From assembly GCA_949316235.1 (NCBI GenBank), contig OX438757.1, forward strand, positions 13,076,657 to 13,140,656: DNA of 64,000 bases, written 5' to 3'. Positions within the stretch are counted from its first letter, which is position 1; each line of letters opens with the position of its first letter. The translations under genes and the position numbers were made by a program. The notes under the pieces are model-generated. The model did not search any database, had not been told where the DNA came from, and saw only the letters and a program-made list of their open reading frames with translations. Below are positions 15,001 to 27,000 of this stretch, piece after piece. This DNA comes from Oegoconia quadripuncta (lineage: Eukaryota; Arthropoda; Insecta; Lepidoptera; Autostichidae).

Positions 15001-18000
15001 TTTTAACCCATTTCCAGGTGAATGCGAAAAACTATTCGAAACTTATATTGAGTTTGCAGACTTGAGTGTGATGAATCTAAACATACCACAAGCGCTAAGA
15101 CTGTTATCTGAAGTGGAGAACTTTGTATCCGTTAGTACTAAAAACTATAGATACCTACAGTCAGTGAGCTTGACAAATTGTGTGTATATGCCTCACATAA
15201 ACGTGTTATTCAGCCTTAATGAATATTTAAAAAGTGAGACGATGTAAAACTAAGCCGTACGGAACGCTACCTTTGCCCGTTCTTTTTTTCTCTCTCTCTC
15301 GCTCAATTAAATAAGTGATAATTTACTTCCTAGCTTCCAAATCTGCAGTTTAATTTGTGTCCACCACCGTCTCTCTGTTACACGTTGTCAACGACCACTG
15401 TCGACGATCCACTGACCTCTGCAATAGAGCTGACAGATGTTCATTCGGTTCCTAGAAGTCACATCGCAGCAGCATTAGGAGCATGACAAGCGCGATTTAT
15501 AAACGTGTGTCGCGCGAGATAAAATTTATCCTGCTCAGTCGTTTGTGCGAAATATACAACTATCCTATTCTCACGTCGCATCGCGCGCGAGTAACGCTGC
15601 CATGCTACGGGGCCTGGTATTGTTAAAATAATATCAACTGTACTGTACAGAATTAGAAATTCGACGTCCAGGACGTTAAGGGGCCGCCAAGATTCATCAA
15701 TTTAAACCCCCCATATACGAGTAATGACCATAAGTAGGTATTTAGTTGTCTGTGCAACAAGAATTTGATGTTTTTACCATCGCTAAGAAGATGAATACTG
15801 TGCAACAACAATTTGCAATATGTGATGACACATTGGTGAATTTTTAGTTCAAGAGTTGATACTTCATTGTGTTTTACTATTGATACTAAAGCATATGTAC
15901 CTAATTAGTTTTATATAGGTAGAACATACTGTGGATTAAGACATAGGATATTTTTCATCCCGATAAAGTGATTAGTTCTCGCGGGATAAACAAATTAAAC
16001 ATACCTGCGATAATGTTATTCCACGCAGGCGAAGCCGCGGGCGAAAAGCTAGTTCACAAATGTGATAAAGGAATTTCAGATCTGAAATATGACAGCGAAA
16101 GAAAATTGTTCTGAAACATAAAAAATACATAAAATTTGTATGAAATCGCTTAATAGCGATAACATATATACCGCCTGGTTGTACAAGTTATATTTATGAA
16201 GTGTAATTTTTTGTGCACTAAAGTGTACCTACTTCATTGATTGATGCGTGATTGATGCTCAACAGGACCCGAAGGAATGCCACAGCGAGATTTGCAAGTT
16301 CAAATGGATGAAGAACTACAGACTTGCGCGTATACTGACCATAAGAGGGGGTTGTATGCTGGAGTCAGGTGACCTCGGTGAAGCAAAAACGTTATTGTTG
16401 CGCGCAATGGAGTTTTATAGCGATCCTTTTCCTACTTCCAAGTAAATAATGTATGTAGTAGGTATGTTACGAAAGAGTCGCTTAATTGTGGACTTCCAAA
16501 TGAATTATTTTATGCGCTGGCGCAGTTATCCACAAAATTAAAACACCTTGCAATCTCCTAAATACCTTTTGCAATGTGTTGCTTGCTTAGATTGAAAGAT
16601 TGCTTCTTTCTATTACAAAATCATGGGCTAAGTGTGATAAAGGCACGATGGCAAAGTAAGTACTTGGAGCGCATAGATTTTTAATATACTTTGCCGATGG
16701 TGGTGATTTATTTATTTTTATTTATTTATTTTTAGGATTACTAACAAGATTGACACATACCAGTCCAATGTGGCAAAAACGCAATTGTACACAGTGCATG
16801 CGCCACCTTAATTATAAGTAACCACGACATGCAAATATTTGTAGCGGTAGACATTAAACAATATTATATGAAACATGTTCAGAAATTAAATAAATGTCAT
16901 AGAAATCAATACCTTCCATGATGATGGACTTAGGCCCGTATTAATAAACCGTTCTCAAGATTGAGAATAGTTTTGTGACCTAGTAGTCTCAAGTAAACGT
17001 GTTCATTAATAAACCTTACTTGAGACCTGAAACGCACGTGCATACTCAAGCAGTATTCACTTGAGACGTGCGTCGAGTTTCTCGCATTAACAAACGAAAT
17101 ACAAGACTATCATTAATTCGTCGCTAAGGCGAATTCTTGAGAAGTGATCTCAGCTGAGTAGACCTCAAGATTGGTTTATAAATTAGAACGTAGCTTGAGA
17201 CAGCGTCAACTGCTTAAGAAACATCTAGGGTGATACAGGCTCAAGACTTGTATTGAGATTGGTTTATTAATACAGGCCTTAGACAAGTGATATTAAGTCT
17301 CCACTCCCAGCTGATTGGTTGTCAAAGATAGCTATTAATTGACAGACAATGAGCGTCGCCACATGTCTTCGGAGTAGCAGTGTTGGCGAAAGATTAGAAA
17401 TAACAGCATAAGTACTTAGAAACCGAAATAAATCCCAAAAGGAACCCAAAAACTAGAAACTATTTAAACCAGAGATTTTATATATATAATATATAAAATC
17501 TCTGGAATAGGTACAAGGGAAGCAAATGCCATTATATTTTGGGGGCGCCATCTAAAATTTTTTACCATAAAATGTATCATATGATTTTCTGAGGATCAAG
17601 ACGATACCTTGCACTTCAAAATCGGTGAATCTCTTTAGTCTACAATAGGTAACATAGAAATCTACGTATATCCAAAAACATTACCTTCCTGCGGCAGTCA
17701 GGTAAAAAGCTTGACTTCAGCGAAGTAAAGATTGTTATGTAAGTATTCTCCTGTTAAAGGATCGGCGTAAGAGTGCGTAACATAGGAGCCTCATTCAATC
17801 AAATGTTGGCGCTGTACATCGCCCCACGATTCTATGTGGGTGTCGCAGGAGTGGGACTGGTCGGACGTTTCTACGAGGATGTGGCCAGGACGCTCAGCAG
17901 GCTATTCAAAGTGTTTAACGTAAGGAGAGAGTTTTTCTTTCTTTTGTGCTACTCAAATAGAATAGAACCAACCCGTCTCTTCCAAAAGGCGACTAAAGGA

Positions 18001-21000
18001 CTTTACACCAATAACATCTATAGATTTGCACGTTGTGCCCTGTCACGTGTGCATTTCTGTATATTTCATAAGGTGAACCGTGGATGTTGTTTCAATCATC
18101 AATCTTTTAATGTTTGGAACACCCAAACCGTTAGTACTGTATTTAATTGTGTGCCCAAACGCTAATATTTGGGATATCTCTGACCCCCCCATTTGGGATA
18201 AAGGTCGTGACTTTATGTTATCAAATCAAAAACAATTTTTTTTCGTAGGATAAAAATTTTCACTTGAAAACGTCACATTTTTTATCTTAATATTAAAATT
18301 ATGGACATTATTGCTCATTCGCAAAGCAGATTCCCCAGAGAAGAATGAGCAAGAAACTCAAGGGTTGCACTTTTAAATAAGTTTGGATTACAATCATATT
18401 ATATTGTATAACTAGACGGAATATCGCCGAGCGGTCTACGTCCATGCTTGCTTATCATCCAGATAGTCAGAAATTTTATAATAGCCTTTGGTAAATAACA
18501 TCTTATGTATGAGAGAGTTCTTTTTCATTGCTATATCATAATTTTTAAAACCTTACCTAGGTACCTATGTGACGCAGCGTTGTAGAATGAGAGGTAAACA
18601 AGTAGAGTTGTGTAAAGACATGGAATGAATAATTTTAGCAGCAATAGGTACCTAGTACTTAGTAAATTAGCAATTATTTAATTATAGTGATTTATTTATA
18701 AGATGTATAGGTATTAAACGATAAGGTTGTGATTTTTGGGGAGTTCATTGTCTTTTTCACACGCACAACTATTACGACCCCAATACGGACCGTTAAGTTA
18801 CGATTTTCAGTTATAAGCCGACGACTATGGCCTGATTACCTACATTGGTCCTCTGCTTTTGTGGCAAATTTTAACGTTAAATGATCGTTTTGTGCGTCCA
18901 TTTGAAGGGTTATGGCGAAATAATAATAATTCCCCTGCTTAAAAAGTTAAGGTTCATTTCAATTAAGTTACCCAAACCGCTAATAATAATTTTTATGGTG
19001 GATGCACCTACTAAGATCAATACTAATAAGTATTATAAATTGCAAAACTCTGTATGTCTGGCATTCACGCCTAAACGGATGATAATGAAAGGCAGAAAGG
19101 TAGCCTGGGACCCGGAAAAGGACGTAGACTATTTTCATCAGCAAGTCCACATTTTTCGAAGTGAATAAACCTATTCCAATGGAACTATAATACGTATAAA
19201 GTTACTGCTTATTTGTAAAATATTAATTTTAAGTAAATATGTAGTTTGGTACTTGTGATTGGTGGAAATTAATTATTCTTCTTCTTCATAAAGCACGTAG
19301 GTACATAGATCTAAAAAGTTAGTAGAGATTTTTTTCGAAAAAGAGTATTAAAACAAAATTAGAGCGATTTTAAGTATTCCACCCGAAAAAATGCAATATA
19401 TTCCTTCAATTCGATATTTGAAAATTTTCTCTACTAACTTTTTAGATCTGATTATCCTGTTTATACGTATAAACCGCAACCGCCTCCGTGGCTCAATGTA
19501 AACAACATTTGGTTTACGATTTGGAGGTCGCGGGTTCGATCCCCAGCGAGGTACATGTTTAAGTACTCGGTTTGGTTGGTGGTAGGGCATTTTACCACCA
19601 TCTTATCTAAATCTGCCGCCAAACAGCAATATTAATAGCATTGTTGTGTTCCGGTTGTCAGAGATAAGATAGCCAGTCACCCAAATGTGTAGGGGTTTCC
19701 GGGTCAGTAAACTTCCACCTTCGACCTCATCTTCACTTAACATCAGGTGTGATTGAGGTTAAGTACGAACCCGTCGTGCATAAAAAAAGTTTCATTAGAA
19801 TCGGTTCATTTATTTCGAATAATTTGGACTGAAAGGTTGTAAGAACTATCGAGTGGGGGACGAAGCCGCGGGCAGAAAGCTAATAAGTGTGATGTATGTG
19901 TGTGTGTAATAATTTGTGATAACGAAATTAACTTACGTTTCGGTAGGGTTGTCATGATCTGAAGAGTGCCGCTTTAGCAGCCAAGTGGTGTTTGAACTAC
20001 GCGTTACGAACAAATGCCACTTTCCGTCTTCTCTGTCACGGGTACGGTAACATGATTGGAGTGTATCGCCAGAAACAGAAGGTAAGGATCCTTTTACGTC
20101 TTTATCATTATATTATATTTATATAAAAGCTATCATTTTTATAAAAAAAATCATATCACTGTCGCCGAAAATTACGAAATCGTCAACATAGAAGTTTAGT
20201 TTTAATTGTGATATTTAGGTTTTTTTTTTACAGAATTACCAAGTTATTTCGGTTATTGTGTTCAAACATTCTTTTCGGTTATTGTGTTTCTTTGTTTCTT
20301 TTTCATTGTATAATATTTTTTGTGTAGTAGAATTCAACAACCTTTCTTCAGACTGGAAGCTCAAAGATGAATCTTTTCGTCAGAGATCGTGAACTGGCCT
20401 CGCCTTAAGATGTTTTCCTGGCCTCTTTTGTGTGATGAATACGAACATTTATTCCCGAGTCATGGATGTTTATATAAATATTTATGTATGTTTATCCCTT
20501 ATCTAGTACCCATATATAAGCTTTGCTTAGTTTGGGACTAAAAGATTGGTGTAAGTGTTCTAAATATTTATTTTAGTTTCCGCTTATTTTAGTTAGCTGC
20601 AAAACACTTTTTCGTCTGTCTGTTGGACCACGATGGAGGACTTGTCCTTCCTCAGACCCTCTGCCACTAGTTGGACACCTCGCTGTGTAAAAGCGTACAT
20701 TTCCGTCACCATAGTAGGTACGAGTGTGTCTTGTAATAATTGATAGGTATATCCCACTTGCAGTTTTCATTGTGCCTTAAATTGGAGAAGATGGCCATGG
20801 AGATCTGTCACCGCAAACGTGGACAGTTGGATATCACAGAAGTGCAGTCAGTTTGCTCGCTCTACACTAATATATTTCTGTTTTAGTAAGTTTCTATTCA
20901 TACATTGTTATATGCAATGGGTTTAGATTTCTTCTTAGCGCTATCAGATATTATATTATTAATAAATCAGACAAATTTTTCTCAGAAAGTAGATCGCTTT

Positions 21001-24000
21001 ATTTGTTGAGAGCGACAGTACCGGCTTGCATTGTCAAATCAAGAACGATAGTTGGTTTCGCCATTAGTAATTTATTCTTTAATATTTTGTTTAAAGCTAT
21101 TGTTAACGTTAGTATAGGAAATGGTTGTAAACTGTTTGAATTGCGCGGGTTGAGAGCATCCAACGGCTCCCGCTTGCGCGAGTTTTGATGTGTGAACCCC
21201 ACAGAGGAAACGCACGCGTGGTAGTTGCATACCACCAGTAGTTGTCATTCGATCGTCCTTGGACAAACACCGCATAACCGCGACCGCGATATTTTTAAAT
21301 AGTTCAGTTTTTTTGTTTAAGTGATAGGTACTTTGTAAAACAGCTGTTTGCTTAAATGAATAAATAGAAAATAACTTTTATTATATTTTAGTGTGGAATA
21401 CGGCAAGAAGATGGAAAGTCTCGAATTCGGACTGGCTGTCATTCCCCTGATGACTAGCTTCACAGATCTGACGACTTGCCAGATGTTGGTGCTGTGGATG
21501 TTGAAACTTCTGCTATCTGATTTGCGCATACACGAAATGGTCATGATTATGAGGGAGTTCTTTTACTTGACTGACCATTATGATTTGAGCTGTGAGTTAC
21601 ATCAACGAACTATTTTCTATACATAGAAGAAATACATAGTTGAACCGTTAAAAGAATTATAAAACAACCGACTTCAGTTAGGTTCAATTCTCTTTCTCAG
21701 AATTCTCTACTAGTTTTCCGCCCGCGACGATGATTTCATCAAATTCGGTTCAGCAAAAGAATTTGCCTATATGTAAATCCAAGTCTTAATCTGTCTACCA
21801 ACCAAATTTCATCCAAATCCGTCTAGCCGTTTAGGCGTGAAGAGGTAACAAACATACATACACAAACTTTAGCATTTGTAGCCTACTAGCTTTCCGCCCG
21901 CGACTTCGTCCGCGTGGAAGATTATGTCAAAACCGGTTCAGCAAAAAAAAAAAAAAACGTATTCTTCCAAATCCGCCCAGCCGTATAGGCGTGGAAAGGT
22001 AACAAACATACACACACACAAACTTCCGCATTTATAATATTAGTTGTGATAATGGACGAAGTTATTGTCTAACAAAGAGAAAAAAAATAGTCTAATTGAG
22101 AACCGCCTCCTTTTTTAAGTGGATTAAAAATATGACATTTTGCCTGCGCGCGTTAGAGAAGCTCCTATTAGGTAGATAAGATCTAAAGATGATACCAGCC
22201 CCCGCAGTCTCGACATAGATAGCGATCGCTATAGCACCGATTTCGGTCGTTAAGTCCTAACAATGTTATTTTAATTGGAGAATTGACATATTGGAATCCA
22301 TTGGATTTAGCGGCTTCTTTCGTCTTGTGTAGAAGCTGTTTGTTAGCACTAGTCAAATGTAGAGTCTTTAGTATCAAAATATCGGTTTCCATTGAAACTA
22401 CGATTCAGGCTTCCAACAAAAACCGATATGATTATGACAACTATAACATTTAGAATAAGATCGTTAGGAGTTAACGACCGAAATCGGTTGCTATCTATGT
22501 CGAGACTGCGGGCCCTGGTGGCTATGGTTGGATGTCCGTACTGCATCGTCCAAGTGGAATACATTTAGCAGTAGACCAGATGCAAAGTACGCTGAGAATA
22601 GAATCGAGACACGAACCTCTTGAAAAACAGACTACAAGAGAAATTACTCTTGTAGAGAGCAATAGTACTTAGGTAGAATATTAAATTGTATGAGCTTCCG
22701 TTACTTTTTTTTAATATCATGAAACTATCACTAGCGGAAACCTGGTATTACTACTATGCAGTGGTGATCCTACTGGATACTGGGTACTGCGTGGAGTCCT
22801 ACAGCGCATGTGAGAAGTTCTACATCAAGAAAGGCGATGCCATACTGAGGTCGAAAACCCCGGAGGCGGCATGGAATTTTTTCGTAGCTATGTGGCTAGT
22901 GTATGTCGTAGACTTATTTCTCATACTATTTTTTTAAAGTATTTGTATAAAATTTTCTGTTTTCTAAACTAAACTAAAACAAAGTTTTTAGACTGGTTAT
23001 CGTGTCTTACTATTCGGAAGAAAGCGATTAAGCTCCTTTTCCTTCGTACCAAGTTTCCTTGACCAAGAGACAATTTTTATGTTCTGGTATATCTCGTATT
23101 AATTTATCTAATATTAAAAAAAAAACTAACCTAATAATCATCAGCCCCAGTATTTTAAATGGTTCGAAAGTCTTATCGGAAAATTTGAAATTTTGCTCCT
23201 GAAAATATTCCATTGTCGGACCGTTTAGAACACGGGTCCAGGAATTATCTTTACTTCCAGAACAATCAGAGTGGGAGCTTGGGAAAGAGCAATTTTGTGG
23301 GAAGAGAAAATAAAGCAAATATTGATTATGAAGTTCCAAACACATGAATTCAGCATTATGCTTCTCATCAGACTCGTAGAAGGATATCTGATCATGTTGG
23401 TCAATGAGGTAATGTTGACAAAGTGCATTAAGGAGAGTCAATATCAAAAAATATGAACACGTTCGTTGGCAGTACCTGACAAAGTTGCAATTCTACCCAA
23501 TCTGTCCGCAATTTTATATCAGTCACAATAAATATATGAGTGATGGCGGTAGAAGGCTACATCACCACCACCACAAGGCTACACTACAGACCACATCGCG
23601 TGGTAAGCCATAGATCGAAGGCGGGCCGGAGTTTGCTATACCGGCTGAGTTTTTTACTGTAAGGAAAAAAATAGGGCATATTAGGTAATTGAAATAGAAG
23701 TTAATGGTGTCGATTCGGATGTACACCAACTAAACTAAAACCAGTTTTAAAGTAGTACTGTCTCTTTCTCCCTGGAACAGTACGATGCGACGGTACCACT
23801 CCAAAACTGGTTTTAGTTTAGTTGGTGTATATCCGAATCGACACCATTGTCATAGGTAGTTCAATTTTTTTTTAAAACCATCAGCGACCCACGCGCCTTC
23901 GGAGAATAATAAGCGACTGGCGGGATTCCTAGGGTTCATATCATGCGAAGTTTAGTTAGAACTCACATTTTCTCCAAGTTTTTTTTAAATTTAATTATGT

Positions 24001-24016
24001 AATTATGTGCAATAGG

Positions 24017-24056
<40 letters not shown>

Positions 24057-27000
24057 TGAGAGAGCGGCAAACGAGCATGCGGGTCACCTGATGGAAAGTA
24101 ATCACCGCCGCCCATGGACACCCGCAACACCAAAAGGGTCACAGATGCGTTGCCGGCCTTTGAGGAAGGTGTAGGCTCGTTTCTTGAAGGTTCCAATGTC
24201 GTACTACATCAAAATGTCAAACGTTTTATTATACTTTATGGGTTTGAAGAAAAAAAACAAACTACCTATGCCAATACCTTCTATTCAATTACCTAATATG
24301 CCCTATTTTTTTCGTTACGGTAAAAAAAATTACATGTATATAAAAGTGTATTGGTGTCTATCAACAATCTATCTGGTCACCACAATACAAGCCTAGTTGC
24401 TTAGTGTGGAACTAGATGGTGCTGTTTATGTCCAAGATTAAAACACTCGTTATCGTGACGATGAGAATGAACATGGTGGTCGAATTAATCTTACAATCAA
24501 AGAAAAATAAAGCGCAATAAATTTCACTTTATCTAGAACGATTACAACCAAGGTAAATTTTTTCTTACATATTAAGATATCTCGATCACCATGGCAACTG
24601 AATATACATTGCGATTCTGAATGCGTATACCAATGTTTATTCTGGATAAAATCTTTTCTATTTATTATTAAAATTTCTACAGACTGACAAAAGGAATGTA
24701 AAGAAAATTATCTTTATAAACAAGACGGTGCAAGAGACTTTTAAACAAATAAAAATACGGTGTGATCGAGCGCCTATGTACCGTCCAAGGTGAGTAAAAC
24801 CAGACTTACCTACCTCCACTAGACATAGGTACTCAGACTGACATCGAGATGAAACTAAGCGTGAACTTAAACTCACAGCTGTCAACTTTTGACGTTTGAC
24901 GTTTGAAGACATTGAGAGCAATATGGGTGTACTGTACAGGTATATACGTACAGCACGGTACCTTTCAGGTTGATGTTGCTGATTACATTACTGTACCTAA
25001 TTATATACTTTCCTACTATGCGGTAGATAGGTACTTACTTACTTAAGTAGTTACCTTGTTGTCGACCGACTCTACAGTATGAGAATTATGGTCGATGGCA
25101 CATTTGTTGGAGGATCAGTATGACTCGGATTTAGACCCGTATTTCAGATTGTCGCTCAAGCGTAGATCTGCGATTGAGTATAGTAAGAAAGAAATGCCGC
25201 TATACAAGTTACATAAAGCTGTCCCTTTTTAACTGTCCTCAAGCGGAAAGCCTTGCTTGAGTTACATTCTGTAATTAGGGTCTTAGAATTGGTGATGGTG
25301 CCATGACGAATCATACATGAGTGACAGATTACCTATTTATTGTAGTACCTTCTTACATCCTACATGTATCGGAATGTTATGTAAGTCGATGGATTTCTTG
25401 AATAGAGTTTCTATACTTGACTGTACCTACAAGTCTGAACCTACGGCAAACAAGTGTGCGATGAACAAATGCCTTCAAAAAGTAACAAACAAAACAGTCA
25501 TCATCATCATCAACTCAGCCCGTAAACATCCCACTGCAGGGATATAGGCCTACCCTCGTATTATGAGGGTGTATGTATATATGGGCCATAGTCCGCCACG
25601 CTGGCCCAATGCGGGTTGGGGACTTCACATGCCTTAGAATTTTTACTTCTCAGGCATGCAGGTTTCCTCACGATGTTTTCCTTACGATGTTTTCCTTCGC
25701 CGTTTAAGAGCAGTCGGATAAATGCACATAAGTAATTAAATTAAATTTAAAAACTCATTGGTACATGGCCTACCTGGGAACCGAACCCGAATCTCCTAAA
25801 TTGGGAAGCCGCATCTTAACCGCTGAGCCACCGACGCTAAACAAAACAGTAGAAACGCTGAATTAAGTTATTAACTTTAACCTTTTCAGATATTTACTTC
25901 TTTACGCCTACTACCGATACGTGAAGGGTGAAAAATCAAGCGCCTACAAGAATCTTAACAAAGCCTGCGAACTCTCGAAGTTATACGCTTACGTCACGTT
26001 GCAAATATGGGTTCAACATACGAGAAACGTTAGTACAATTGAGCAAGTATAGGTCAATTTAAGAGCGTAAGTGGGCGAACTGTAAGTAGGTGCCTAACCT
26101 CTAAAAGGCCCCACGAACATCACAATACTCATCTTAAAACCTAAATTTGGCCCACACACAATAGAAAACTACGTCTGGTTTACATTTGGCTACATACCTA
26201 CATATAATTTTGGTGTTAGTCGCAAATAAAAAAAAGAGTAAAAAGATCTGGAAGCAGTGGTGTGGGTAACATCAGATGTTATCAACTTCCTTCCTCAATG
26301 CAACGATTTCACTAGTTTTACGGGACTGGAAAGTATTCAGAAGTGATTCTGAATCACAACGGCGCGCTAGTCTTCCTCATTTTGTCTGATCCTTCTAGCG
26401 CATTCTTAGAACCTCTTAAAATATGACAAAAGCCTCTTTTCAGGTTCATGACCAGGTTTAAATAGACATTTTGAATCCTCCAATTACATTATTAATAGCA
26501 GAATGCGCGAACTCACGAACGGTATCTTATTCCTCAATTCCCCCAGATTTCCCACTCTCGTGGGAATTTTAGTTCCCATTTTCCCCACTGCTAGGGCAAG
26601 CTAATTCAGCGGAGATTTCGGGAATAGCATTATTCATAGCAATTGGACTTGAAACTTTTGAAATATTTCTTTATTTAGTAACTAAGTACCTACCTACCTC
26701 CTCATATACGAGGTAAGGCCTATAGCCCTGCAGTGGGATGTTTACGGGCTGATAATGATGAAGTACCTACAGATAAACATTTTTTTAGCTAGGGCTTCAA
26801 GCTCAAAACGATATATAAAAGGTTTTCTCAAATCCATACTAATATGATTAATTCAAGAGTCTGTTCGACTTCACCATAGGTATCTCAGTGCCGCTTTGTA
26901 TTTCATTGGGCTACATTCCCACTTGCCGAGGGGGAAGCGGGAAACTTCTTTTTCCTATATATTTCTTTCTTTAATTAGTCTAAGGTCCAAGGTAGCAATA

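Larger units (their letters stand above)
23638..24330. mobile_element. MITE-C containing a MITE-A and a LINE end
   Basis: Left end TATACCGGCTGAGTTTTTTA, right end TTTTTTTCGTTACGGTAAAA. Nested inside: the foldback MITE-A at 23703-23857 and the reversed LINE tail at 24018-24240. The nesting gives their order of arrival. Confidence 0.7.

Noticed and set aside
23028..23447. 139-codon - strand frame
   Set aside because: It overlaps the ADCY10 exon 23261-23408 and a MITE on the other strand, and has no recognisable motif.
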